Source of the DNA: Klebsormidium nitens
Lineage: Eukaryota > Streptophyta > Klebsormidiophyceae > Klebsormidiales > Klebsormidiaceae
Assembly: GCA_000708835.1 (NCBI GenBank)
Contig: DF237160.1
Span: 1-29,061, forward strand
Direction of reading: 5' to 3'
DNA length: 29,061 nt
The translations under genes were made by a program, and so were the position numbers. Under the pieces are notes generated by a model. That model was not told the DNA's origin and did not search any database. It saw only the letters and a program-made list of their open reading frames with translations. Shown here piece by piece: positions 1-9,599 of this stretch. Numbering within the stretch: position 1 is the stretch's first letter; every line of letters starts with the position of its first letter.

Positions 1-91
1 CAATGCGCTCGGCCATGGCTGGCAACGACACGTCCACTGAATGCTGGAGCACACACAATGCTAGGTCTTCCTGAGCTGATGGATTCAAGTA

Positions 92-385
92 CTAACTTAG
101 CGGGTATTGACCACCCACAGACATTGAAGTGCCCGCCTTGCAATCGAGCTCATATCCGTTCTGCACCAACTCCTTCCCAAAGCTCTGCTTGATTTCTGCT
201 TCCAGCTTCTGCGGTGTGCTGCCGGCCCACAGAGCGGCGCCCCTGCCCTCAAGTTTTATCGGCCAAAATAGCGGGCTTGGCACACTTTGCATGTTAACGG
301 CCGCCGCCATTTCAGCGCATGAAAACACCACAGCCCATACCACGTTGAGCTGTGGAGAAGCTTTGAACGGGCCTGCAAAAATCAT
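92..385 (-). CDS. Unrecognised 97-codon open frame
   Basis: An open frame of 97 codons that I do not recognise. Its second half (residues ~45-97) has a balanced composition, with a charged helix-like stretch (KLEAEIKQSFGKELVQNG). The first part overlaps a possible 3' splice site (atttttgcag just after the ATG), so if it is real it may be a terminal exon rather than a complete gene. An 86-codon frame lies antisense to it, so a chance open frame is quite possible. No domain, signal peptide or membrane segment is clear. Confidence 0.18.
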   Translation of the reverse strand: MIFAGPFKASPQLNVVWAVVFSCAEMAAAVNMQSVPSPLFWPIKLEGRGAALWAGSTPQKLEAEIKQSFGKELVQNGYELDCKAGTSMSVGGQYPLS

Positions 386-823
386 TTAGCGCACTGCTAC
401 AGCCTTTTCGCCTGCTTTTCGTCCGTTTACTTTTGCTCGGGACCGCTCTATCCTCCTGTTTTAGAGCGTACCATTCAATGGCCGCCCTTTCCTTCTTGAA
501 GCTAGCTTCCTCTTTTCTTCAAGTGACCGGTCCTAGACCTAGAGGTCCCGCTACCTTGAATCGTTACCGTCACCGTTTCCGGTCTCAGACTAGGAAATAG
601 GCCCGCTTTTTATTTGGCAAAAATCGAAAGCGGCAGTTAACGGCACAAAAAACGTCGCAGAAACCGTCACAGATTTGGCCGGCCGGGGGCCTGCAATTCG
701 TGTTTTGGCCCACCATTTACACCCACGCTAGTTACTTGAACTGTTAGGTGGCAATTTTGGGCGTGCCTTGGCCCTCGACAAAGAATCGCAACCGCATATC
801 GCTAGCTGCATGAGAAAACGAAA

Positions 824-1216
824 GTAGCCCCTTTTATTAAAGCTCTTTACGTTCCATCATGTGGAAGAAGCTAGGGCCGAAGTTCGTGAAAGCGTGCCGC
901 AGACGCGGCCCGCAACACGCGCATATAACTGGTTGAGCGGTTAATAACCATGCAACCGTATGAACATACGTACCTGTAAGCTCATAAACAGTGTATGTTG
1001 AAGGCGCCCATTCAAACGGATGAACAATCAAGTTCAAACATCTAGTCATACGTGTGGCAAACGAGCCACTTCTATTAAGCTCCTTATAAATTCAACTCGT
1101 CATGCGTAATGCCCGTTCATGTGTGCGTGTCAAACACGCGGGGCACACGCATACGTTTGTTGAGCAATAACCATGCAACTTCATGCACGTAGCTAAGCTC
1201 ACATAAAGTCATGTGG
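824..1216. repeat. Imperfect direct repeat, two ~150-175 bp copies
   Basis: Two diverged copies lie head to tail, about 824-1000 and 1068-1216. Matching landmarks in order are: an AT-rich start (cttttattaaagctc / cttctattaagctc), a GC-rich middle with an acacgc core (aacacgcgcata / gcacacgcatac), a shared ataaccatgcaac block at about 942 and 1168, and a tail containing aagctca. There is no coding sequence in it. It sits just downstream of the 3' end of the Myb/SANT-like gene. It could be a duplicated piece of a degenerate transposable element. Confidence 0.5.
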
Positions 1217-1311
1217 CAACTTGAGATGGACCGGGACATGCAACCCTTCTTTGGTCAGCTTTTTCAATGCACTTCCTCCCAAAATTGGTCATTGAATTAT
1301 GCAAGGCTTGT

Positions 1312-2841
1312 TTACATTTGCCAATTGTGTCTGCTTTCTCTCTTCTCGCCGCGCTTTCTCTTCCCTCTAGAATCCAACAAAGAGTGGCCGCTTGAAGAAG
1401 GCTTCTCCTCCGACTCACCGGAGGGGACGTCGACCACCGCCTCCGAATCCGCATGGGCAACACAGTGAACGGTGGCCTTTCCCGCAAAGTGAGAGTCCAT
1501 TGTGTCATAGAACTTGGACCGGTCGCCCCTATCGTGACCGGACTTAGCATTCTGAGCTTTGTCGAGTTGATAGTCCTTGAGCTCCTTGGCAAACCTCTTC
1601 CTGCAGGACTCGGCATTCTTGTTGAAGTCTGGACAGTTAGCTAGAACCTCGGTGGCCACCCTAGTCCACAAGTCAACGCCCTGCTTGGGCGCATCAAATT
1701 GAGCTTGCATCAAGGCTCGTTGCTCGATGAGCTGATGAATCCACTCGTCCTTCCAAAGGCGGCTTTGAGCTTCCTGCAGAAGCTCCGGATCAATGGCTGG
1801 TGCTTTGTCTGTCTTCTTCTTGGTCGCTGGGGTCTTTGTGCTCTTGCTGCCCGCAGGGCGGCCACGCTTCTTTGTGGTTGGTGCATCCACAGCTTCTGCA
1901 CATGGAAGGCAAAGGATATAAAGCTTGGGGCGTGCAGCTTGCTATGGAGGCCCCATGATTTACGAGTGCCCAAGTCTGGACTTAACCTGAAAAAGGGCAG
2001 CCCGTCCAATAACCTCCTTGGACACCCATTGCATGGAAGTTATTGAAGCTGGCCAAGACCGAGTGCTTGTAAGCAGAACCACTTCGAACGGAGACCCTTC
2101 TGAACAACAGCAATCCTTTCAGGCTTTCTGCACATCCCACATCAGAAGCCTGACACGTGCCTAAGATTGGATTTCTTTGAAGGAGAAACACATCCAGAAA
2201 GGATCCCCAATGGAATAAAGCGCTCATTTACAACCAGGGGAATCCTTTTGAGCCTGTTTGGACGTCCAACATTAAAAGCCTGATAGCTGCCTCTGGGCAT
2301 TATTGAACACACAACATAGGTACATTCCGAGCTGCTCGTAACATGTCTCCTTTAGGAGACAAGTGATGGAAGACCATTGACCAGGTTGGTCAACAGGACT
2401 TGAATGATGCAGGAAGAAGAAGCGTGCAAATCAGCGAGCACACCCGCCCAAGAACAATGCTTGCTGGCAGCTATACATACCTGGTGTAGCCGTCATCGGT
2501 GGTTGTCCCCCAGGCATTGATGAGGCTTGCACGTGAGGAAGGCCTCCCTGCTCGTACCGCGGAGCATCCGGCCCTGGATTAGCAAATGCAGCGTTTGGAG
2601 GACCCTGTGGCTGATGCTGGATATTGTGAATGGGACGTTCCCAGTAGCCGTCGCCTTGGTTAGTGGGGTCATACTGCTGTGTTTCAAGGGAATCATATCC
2701 AGGCGCATTCTGCTGCTGCTGAGATATGGTGCTGCCTGGAGCTGGGTGCTGCGTTGGCATACTGTCTGTTGGCAGCGCAAGGTTGCCAAGAAAGCCCCGG
2801 TCAGGCCGGAAGGTGCTTGCTTCGCCCTGGCGCCCCTCCAT
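1312..2841 (-). CDS. AT-hook and Myb/SANT-like (trihelix) DNA-binding protein, two exons
   Basis: Complete two-exon gene: exon 1 is 2841-2481, exon 2 is 1895-1312, giving 314 residues. The start is well supported: the ATG sits in caccatgg with an in-frame TAG nine bases upstream. The donor is CAG|GTATG and the acceptor TGCAG|AA; joining G|AA keeps the frame (Pro-Glu-Ala-Val). Residues 1-120 are Gln/Pro/Gly-rich and probably disordered. Residues ~129-150 are basic with an AT-hook core (KKRGRPAGS). Residues ~166-252 resemble a Myb/SANT-like trihelix domain, with spaced aromatics W168, W172 and W197, the SCRKRF helix (F222) and the typical KFYDTMD end. A basic cluster near residues 297-305 (RGKRKRGEKR) is a likely nuclear signal. 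The likely role is a nuclear DNA-binding protein. The same fold occurs in plant transcription factors and as the accessory protein of PIF/Harbinger transposons; no transposase is seen nearby, so I cannot choose between them. Confidence 0.8.
1896..2480 (-). other. Intron of the Myb/SANT-like gene
   Basis: 585-bp phase-1 intron with GTATGT at its 5' end and a TGCAG acceptor. No convincing internal exon is seen. It contains an imperfect internal duplication, listed separately. Confidence 0.75.
2113..2305. repeat. Imperfect duplication inside the intron
   Basis: About 2113-2170 and 2241-2305 share a common order of words: aatcctttcaggctttctgcac / aatccttttgagcctgtttgga, then a cca-acat block, then agaagcctgaca / aaaagcctgata, then gctgcctctgg or a related tail. 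Divergence is substantial, so the duplication is old. Non-coding. Confidence 0.4.
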
Positions 2842-3020
2842 GGTGACCTAGTTTCTACCTCTACTAAAAGTATCCCCTTCCGGTGAGCCTGAAGGCTGAC
2901 GAGCTTCTGCTTTCACCACAGATGTGTCAAGAGCAGTTGTGCTGCCAGTGCAGACTCTGCGGAGTGCACCGTAGCTGGCGCGAAATGTGCCCGCCAACTT
3001 GAGGACCTGGCGCTATGTGA

Positions 3021-3300
3021 GTGGTCCATCGGACCACATGGGAGGCCGGCACAAAAACAATTTAGTTCGACCCAAGGTGGCACTAGGGTCGAACTTAATT
3101 AGTTGTTGTGCCGCTTACGTCATCAAATTTTATTCGAGTTCCGCCGGCACAACCGCTAGTGGAAGCGCGGTAGAGATGTTCCGATGTAGCCGGAGCCAAT
3201 CAGCGAATTTGAAAAAGAAAACCTTGTGCCGTCCGCCGCTAGTGAAACTAGAGCCTTACATAAACGGGCCGCACTTAATTATATCGTTGTGCGCGCAGGC
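3021..3300. mobile_element. MITE-like nested inverted repeats
   Basis: A perfect 7-bp hairpin (gtggtcc-atc-ggaccac) at 3021-3037 is followed by a larger imperfect palindrome, 3047-3073 against 3086-3113, with arms starting cggcacaa and ending ttcgaccc. The word cggcacaa occurs at 3047 and 3145 and its complement ttgtgccg at 3106 and 3224, giving two successive palindromic units. The second arm (3090-3114) recurs in diverged direct form at 3271-3296. The left arm at 3047 and the right end at 3296 therefore form terminal inverted repeats about 250 bp apart, flanked by aggc (3043-3046 and 3297-3300), a possible 4-bp target duplication. No protein is encoded. Non-autonomous DNA element is an inference from structure. 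Confidence 0.5.
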
Positions 3301-5800
3301 TGCTCCCTGAACGAGACGTTGTGACTGCGATCCTCGGCGGTTGGGAGGACATTGTCGCATGCTCAGTGGTTCGGGGGCCTGCGGTGAATGTGGGCGAGAG
3401 CGTCAGAATCACAGTTGGTCATTAGTAGGTTTCTACTGGAGGAGCTGTGAACATGCTTGGACGGACGCTTGGACGTATAGCTTGTCCCACTGGTTGGAGA
3501 GGTGAGCGAGAGTATGTTTGTTCTGAATGTTCTCTATGCATCTATAGATAGTGACTATGTATGTACTCTATATGCATTGGACCTAGCCTGCAGAACGATT
3601 CAGCCGAAAGCACTTGGGATATGTATGAGCTCGCATCTCGCTCAAAGATGCCCAGAACTGCCTTAACTGCGGCACTTGATTCGTTGACGTCATCCAAGCT
3701 TCTTGTAAGGCTTGAAGCAAAGCTTCATTTTGGTTCACAAATTTACCCTGACTATCAAACCAAAGCCACCAAGATAAGCAGACTGAGCGCGCTAGAAAGG
3801 CAACGCTCCGATTGGAAGGCCCAGAATCTCACGTGCGTGCCCTGCGAACTCTTCCAAGACGAGGCGACGGGAATAGCTGATATATCACAAAAAGATTCGG
3901 GCTTGCCGGCCCCCATTCCTACTCGCCTCGACCTTTCGCTGCATTGAATTCTCAACTTTGAAAGCGAGGACCCGCAGGGTTTATGAAAGCAGACATGGCA
4001 GATCAACTGAAGCCCGCAGGTTACCCTGTTCGACACTCAATCTTTCCTCCAGAATCTCGATGCTGGACGAGAGTCCAGCGAATGAACAGGACAGGCTTTC
4101 AGACGTCAGCTCAGGTCCGCAACCAGGAAACTCGGATACCTAGTCATTTCACAATCAATCGAGCTGACCGCGAGAGCATCATTTGGTTGCGGGGTTCCGT
4201 CACCTTGGCCCGAGTCTCCTTGGCGCGGTCCGTCCAATGGAGCGTTTCCTGGGTGTCCGCTCAGGTGCTGGTGCGTGGTGGTGCGTGGGGCTGATATTTG
4301 CCATCATTGCGGTCTGACGCGCCGCCGGCCAGCCAGTTCTGGAAAGACCGTCCTGTTTGTAAACCAGTAGCTTCGATGTTGTATAAAACAAAATTCGTTA
4401 CACGAGTTGTACAACCTCGTCCAAGATCGAGGCAACGTTTTCCACTTCGAACCTAAATGCATTGAAGGCACTGCCGTGGTTTGACCCTTTCAATGGACAC
4501 TGGCAGCAATGTGAAGAACGGTCAGGAAATGGACTGGACCTTTCGTCAAATTCCTTCAGGTTTGTTTTGGAACCCATTGACAAAGTCCTGGGTCTAAAAG
4601 AATCGAAGTTCGCCAGGGGCCGCGGTTCCAACGGACCAAGAAAAGTGAATGCTCAATTGAGATGACAGAGCAAGGGACAAACACAAATCTATGCATAGTG
4701 CACGGTGTGGAAATCACAGAACAGGAAAACCAAACCTCTGATTGAGGACAGGGCCCGAGCGGGGGCGTTCGAACGGGTATGAACGCTTGGCACGGAAACA
4801 CATCAATAGCCGACCACTAGCAAAACGTTTGGTTTCCAAACGGTCCGGAGAACGAGCACCGAGCAAGCCAGAAAACTTCAGCCCACAGAAATTCTTCATT
4901 AGAAATAAAGGTGCAGCTTCTGTGAGCAGCTTCCGGCGAAATCCTTCCGCCAAACGGTTCAGGCCCCACCTTGAGTCAAGCTCTGACGATGAGCGTGCTG
5001 TTGCCGAAAGGCAGGTGGCCCTTCCCATCGACAAGCGTTGCTTGCAGCTGCGGAGCGCGAGCAGGCTTTCCTTCATGTCCGCGCCCCTCAAGGATGCGCA
5101 CCGGGAGCGCGTACGCCGCGGGCGCGCACTTGAGTCCCGGTCAGGTCGATCAGCGACAGCTTGCCAGCGGGGCGCGCGGCCGCCGGTCGGTGGGTGCATT
5201 TTGCGGGCTGCGGTTTTGGCAATAACCTGAGAAAAGGACACGTGTCAATGTCAAGTGGAGGGAAGGGAAGTTGGCGCGCGGCGGCAGGTCGTGGCGTCGT
5301 ACGTGGTGCACTCGCGACAACAGGCTTGAGTGAAAGGAACGAGTTGCTGGGTAACAAAACCAGCACGTATGCCTTTGACATAAGGGTGTTGCAAAGCACG
5401 TGGATTCGCACTCTTATCAACCTGGAAGGGGAGACGTTTCAAGCTCCTGGTGGAGAAGCGCTCCGTTTATTGCCCTCAATCCTCTGATTATTCAAAGACG
5501 TTTCGATTTGTATACGCAATTGTACATTGACGTTTAGTTTGATTTGGTCCCACCTGCTTTCAGCCCCGCAGCACAAGCGGCCGCCTTGCGCCAGCGCATT
5601 CTTGACAGTTTCGTTGTCACCTCCGCGGAACCTTCATGGATCGCTCCTTGCCTGTCAACGTCTTCTGCTCCAACCTCTCAACGGCTAATGCAAAAACGTC
5701 TCCTCCCTTCCCCTCTGCAGATGGTAAAGCGTTACACTGGAAATTACCGAAAGACGACCGTAATTGAACGTAGATTATGACGCCTTCAGAAAGCCTAAAC
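3301..5800. other. No supported gene
   Basis: Open frames exist here on both strands (for example 3561-3947 plus, 4714-5241 minus, 4742-5230 plus), but they overlap one another antisense, lack recognisable domains and have no consistent splice structure. The part from about 5000 to 5300 is GC-rich. A possible acceptor (ccttttctcag at ~5230, minus strand) precedes a GC-rich stretch that could hold a degenerate exon, but its reading frame cannot be fixed. Confidence 0.4.
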
Positions 5801-5809
5801 TTCTTCAAC

Positions 5810-5945
5810 TCGATCGTGAATGACGCAGTGCCCGCAAGCACTGGGGCCTTTCTTGAATGGACATACGCGAAGACAAGCTCGGATGAGGCCGGACCTTCAG
5901 AAGCGAAAGATTGATTGACTTCCATCATTATCAGAGGGGTCATCC
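5810..5945 (-). pseudogene. Possible 3' exon remnant of the EXO5-like locus
   Basis: A short minus-strand frame downstream of the recognised EXO5 exons carries a stretch (SSELVFAYVHSRKAP, then LAGTASF) that loosely resembles the part of EXO5 preceding the C-terminal iron-sulfur cysteines. The conserved Trp-Lys-Cys and following cysteines are not seen. Position and orientation fit; the sequence similarity is weak and could be chance. Confidence 0.18.
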
Positions 5946-6142
5946 GGTGAAGCGGAACCAGTGGTGGCGGAACAAGCAGGGCAAAACAAATCCGCAATGA
6001 CATTTGCGAGACAGGAAAAGCAAGGAAAAGAAAGACCAAAGCGAAGTGCTTTGAATGGTCGACGAGCGTGACAAGGAAACGAGAGCTGAACAAAAGGATA
6101 GGAACAGCAGCTCCTGAAACAAAAGGATCGTCTGGCCATTAC

Positions 6143-6375
6143 CTGAGCAACAGAGTGTCGTCAGCCTGGGGCGTGTCCCGGCACTCCGCGACCAGCTCGG
6201 CCAACACGTCACCCAGGGTTGCCACGTGGAGGACGCACGCGGCGGCCGCGTGGACGGTTGACGTCAGCGGAGAAAGGCGCGTTCAGGGCGAAGTGACCGT
6301 AGAAGGCGTCGGCCGGAAAGGGAGCCGCCGAGAGGAGCCCGTCGAATAGGAGCTTGTAGCCACATGAGCAGCAAC
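6143..6375 (-). pseudogene. EXO5: EXO5-like exon C with 1-nt frameshift
   Basis: 233 nt between TTCTTGCAG and CTCAG|GTAATG. The first part reads GYKLLFDGLLSAAPF and on to NAPFSADVNR. The second part, in another frame, reads HAAAACVLHVATLGDVLAEL. Together they match one continuous stretch of EXO5 (the LLFDGL helix through the SLGDL-type strand). Deleting one base in the g-run near 6252-6253 would restore a single frame, so this is a clean insertion. The reading at the 5' edge (before GYK) is also irregular. Confidence 0.7.
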
Positions 6376-6952
6376 CTGCAAGAAGATAAAGGTTGCGTCA
6401 CGCTTTCGAGGTTGGCTCCTTAATTCTGCCGTGTTCTGAGATTTTTGTATCAATTACTGCTGCCTTTGCTTGGTCACTTGCTCGCTCCTCAGTTCCTATT
6501 CTGCGACCTGCGATAGATTGCTTCGTATATCGTGTGCGGGGCAAGGAGATATACCAAGACCGAATGTGTCTTTTAGCAGCTTGTAAATGGATGCGACACA
6601 AATAAAGAAAAGAGAGAGACCGCCATCGCGCTGGCTACCAAGAAGGCTGCCTATTCCGCAGCCTGCTGAGAAGCGTGTACACCAAAAAAGAGAAGCCGAG
6701 AGCTCCACTGAAAGTTGTGTCCTATTGCCATACGTCCTCACATGTCCAAATTTTAAGCGTCCGCTTTTGGGCGTACGGTGGCGATTTCAGCGTCCGGCAA
6801 GTTTCTCTGTGTTGCATCGGGTCTTGAAGTGTCTTGCAGCGCTTGCAGAGGCCTCTACGCTCGTATTGAAAACCTACTCTAAAGACATCAGATACGAGCC
6901 TAGCAAGCCCACAGAAGCGGATGTGACTGAAGAGGGGCCACCGCGCACTTAC

Positions 6953-7150
6953 GTGCCCGTCCGTTATTCGGGCGTCGGACGGGCCGCTTGAGCGTCCGAC
7001 GGCGGCCGCCTTGAGCGTCCGACGGCGGCCGCCTTGAGCGTCCGGCGCGTCTTCGTGCCGCACAGCAGCGTCCGCGGGCCCCCATCTCGCTTGACCAGCC
7101 GCAGCTCGTCGATGAAACCCACCATACAAGAGCCTTCGAGGCGGCCCACT
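6953..7150 (-). pseudogene. EXO5: EXO5-like exon B (catalytic core), proximal copy
   Basis: 198 nt from TTTCACAG|A to a consensus GTAAGT donor. It encodes a GRLEG..VGFIDELRLVKRDG segment followed by TKTRR, the catalytic neighbourhood of EXO5. It is the only copy in the array that keeps the KTRR part, so it is probably the original exon. After KTRR the 23-bp minisatellite intervenes and the frame meets a TAA (6966-6964) before the donor. The residue two before the Lys is Gly rather than the usual acidic residue. Confidence 0.65.
6988..7043. repeat. 23-bp GC-rich minisatellite
   Basis: The unit ttgagcgtccgacggcggcc (plus gcc) is present in two full copies (6988-7010 and 7011-7033) and a partial third (7034-7043). 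It contains the NotI-type gcggccgc word across the junctions. At 23 bp, not a multiple of three, each extra copy shifts the frame of the EXO5-like exon B in which it lies. Confidence 0.85.
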
Positions 7151-7880
7151 CTGTGAAAGAAAGGAGGGGAGCTCAGAGGAAATCAGGGAAACCGCGATTG
7201 AGTGTGAAGGAGCGGAAATCTCTAGAGGTGATGGCGAGATTCAGTGTCCGCAGCGCTCCGCCCGGATTGACCAGCCGCAACAATGATACCCAAGATCATT
7301 CAAGGAGGCCCATAATGTAAGGGGAAAAAAGAGGGAAGCTTAAAGGAAGTCAGAGGAAGTGGAAGTAGGTGCAGAAGCGCGGGACTCTCCAAAGGTTCAT
7401 GCGGACTTCAGCGTTTGAGGTGTGCCATCCCGCTCAACCACTTGCAATTCGTCAATAACACCCACGATCGAATGGCCATCGACGCGGCCCATTCTGTAAC
7501 GAAAAGGAGGGAAGCTTTGAGAAAGTCGAGGAAACAAGAGTAGGTAAATGAACTTTGCAAGAGGGATGATTTCTAGAAAGTGAGGAATCTCTGGTAAAGA
7601 GGGATTCAGCGTCTGCGGCACGCCACCCTGCTCGTCCAGCCGCAGCTTGTCAACGATACCCACAATTCAATGGCCTTCGAGGGGGCCCTTAGCGTGAGGG
7701 AAGCTTAGAGAAGCTCAGGGGAACAGCAAGCAGGTGCAGAAGCGCGGGACTCTCTAGAGGTTCGAGCGCCCTTCAGCATTCGTGGCGGGCCATCCCGCTC
7801 AACTAGCCGCAGCATGTCGACAATGCCCACGATCCAACGACCCGGCAAACGGCCAAGGCGACCGGAAGCAGGAAAGCTCA
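7030..7880 (-). repeat. Five-copy tandem array of an EXO5 exon and its flank
   Basis: The segment coding for the VGxIDELRLVERDG strand recurs five times at spacings of about 167-199 bp, with the ccgcag-type landmark near 7096, 7274, 7441, 7640 and 7807. Each copy includes the purine-rich upstream flank (ggaaagctc/agg words) and the 5' half of the exon, but only the copy at 7150-6953 continues into KTRR. The 7495 copy has an intact acceptor (CGTTACAG|AATGGGC); the 7840 copy has lost its acceptor and has Met for the Glu after the catalytic Asp. Tandem duplication after or during decay of the gene is the simplest reading. Confidence 0.75.
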
Positions 7881-8562
7881 GATAAATTCAGGGCAAGTGC
7901 GAGTAGGTGCCAAAGAGCCCGAAACTTTCAGGCCAAAGCTGCGGGCCAATGATGGCGTTATAAGTTGAGCAACGGGATCGAGCAACTCAACAATTACAAG
8001 GATGCGTTGCTGCATTTTTATTTTTGTGCTCCACAAGGATCACGTTCCTTATTTTTGAGGAAATGACAGTCGCCTTTCAGATTCCGCTGACGCGCTTGAT
8101 ACTTCACTGGGCATTCAATCGAAACGTCGAAACAGTCGATGCACACCGAGTGCTTAACGGGTCATCACCCCCGCCGCCGGTTGCTACAGCTCGGCAGTTA
8201 CTAAAATCCAACGAAAGCAATCGTCGACATCTGTCAGGGTGTAGAACCTTTAGAAAAGGGCAAGACTGATGTTTTCTAAACAATCTCGCAGACGAAACAT
8301 CAGCAAGAGAACCTTTGAGATGACGCATCAGGATGACGAGTGGGACAATGATGAATACGCTGTAATACAGTCCGCTGGTTCTTGCAAGAAGGCTGCTAAG
8401 GGTAACCCAACTGAATCAGAGCCTTATTTTGAAAGATGATCATCCAAAAAGTCGACCGTATAGGGTCTTCGAGGTCGTCAGTCGCCCCAGCCTACTCGGA
8501 CAATCCACGACTCTTGAGGAAGATTTGAATCGGACAGCAGTCGTGATTTTCAGTCTGCTCAC

Positions 8563-8753
8563 ATGCACAGTTCCCGGGTCATCCCCTTGGTCGCCAGCTG
8601 GCGCAGCCCGATGATCACGTTCAGCAGCTTCGGCGCCCAGGCGTCCTCCCCGGTTGTGACCGGAAGTTCCACCCGACTGATCACGTCTCGCTCTAGTTGC
8701 TCGTGTTGGGCGGTCCTGGCCTGCATCATTGGGGTCGCGGCGAGCTTCGCCAC
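8563..8753 (-). pseudogene. EXO5: EXO5-like exon A (N-terminal nuclease region)
   Basis: 191 nt, entered in phase 0 from a TGATACAG acceptor and ending at a GTGAGC donor in phase 2. It encodes ~63 residues without a stop. Conserved features are an RTAQHEQLE helix, the RVELPVTTGEDAW segment and the MTREL end, which in family members leads directly to the VGxIDEL strand. The phase-2 end joins in frame to the one-base start (A|GTG or A|ATG) of the repeated exon at 7150 and its copies, which supports both calls. Confidence 0.72.
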
Positions 8754-9443
8754 CTGTATCAAAACAAGATGAGAATTTGTTGGTTTGGACGCCGTTCTGT
8801 TTCCGTTACAGAAAAGGTGCCACCAGCTAGATCCTGTAAACAGAGCCCAAGAAGCAGCGATCAAAGCTAGGAAATGCATGTGACCCTGAAGGTTAAGAGA
8901 AGAGGCAGCGTCTGTGGAACTCTTCGAAAGTGATGCACTGAGAGGGCACAGGTTCAAGATCCAAACGAGCGTCATGGGGCTCCTTCAATTGTGCCTTGAG
9001 TCTGCCACATTGAAGTTGCTGATACATTGAAGTCCAGCACGCAGGGTGGATCAAGTGGACACGGGGCCATGAAGCTGGATACCCAGCCAATTCTGAAGTG
9101 GTCAGGGGCCCTCTTCTATACAATGTCCTTGGCATCAGACTACCGCGGACACGTCGCAACAGACAACCGCTTAGCAAAAGGGGTCCGACACCAATCGGCC
9201 AGAATGGATGGACTTTCAGCCAACCTTGCAAGACCAGCCTTGCCTGTGAGCACATGAGATAAGAGATGATGTCGAGGAGACAACCCTTTTCTGGACCGTC
9301 ACATTGGGTTCTGACTGATGTAGGTCCTCGAACGCTTATCAGGAGTACACGTTCCCTTACCAATCTCAGCATCTCAATGCCGGTCCAGCGAAGCTTCCTC
9401 AAAAGTATCTTAGTTTTTGTTGAAGGCACAGTCAACAGCTTAC

Positions 9444-9590
9444 TTTGAGCGCAAGGACTATGACCCCCAGATCCTGGTTGCTCCCCAACATAGTGTGCGT
9501 TATCCCCGCCCCTGTGGCCCCCATGAGTAAAGACGTAGGCATGGCGTCCCTCCACGGCCACCTCGACCAGGGAGCAGAACTGCGGCGGAT
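9444..9590 (-). pseudogene. Kinesin motor-domain fragment (P-loop), damaged
   Basis: On the minus strand a short exon-like piece reads SLVEVAVEGRHAYVF and then, one frame over, GATGAGITHTMLG and GVIVLAL, ending at a GTAAGC donor (9443). This is the kinesin motor region just before and through the ATP-binding P-loop (normally YGxTGxGKTHTM), closest in style to kinesin-8/KIF18-19 type motors. A run of five G (minus strand 9522-9518) appears to carry one extra base, causing the frameshift. The P-loop Lys codon reads ATA (Ile). No other motor exons were found on either side, so it is a relic, not a working gene. Confidence 0.6.
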
Positions 9591-9599
9591 GAATTGGAA

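Larger units (their letters stand above)
6143..8753 (-). pseudogene. EXO5: Exonuclease V (EXO5/DEM1) remnant, interrupted
   Basis: Three minus-strand exon pieces in the right order match exonuclease V, a PD-(D/E)XK single-strand DNA exonuclease with an iron-sulfur cluster, active in nuclear or organellar DNA repair. They are 8753-8563 (EDAWAPKLLN region), 7150-6953 (VGFIDELRL then KTRR, around the catalytic Asp and Lys) and 6375-6143 (YKLLFDGLL onward). Splice sites are plausible: acceptors ATACAG, TTTCACAG and TTGCAG; donors GTGAGC, GTAAGT and GTAATG. The locus looks broken. A 23-bp minisatellite disturbs the frame after KTRR, a 1-nt insertion shifts exon C near 6252, the Glu usually two residues before the catalytic Lys is Gly, and neither the N-terminal cluster cysteine nor the C-terminal cysteines are found. 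Pseudogene is favoured; assembly indels could explain the frameshifts but not the exon array. Confidence 0.7.

Noticed and set aside
4760-4790. Possible tRNA B-box (cgttcgaacgg)
   Set aside because: No A-box at a suitable distance, no acceptor stem pairing and no cloverleaf could be drawn.
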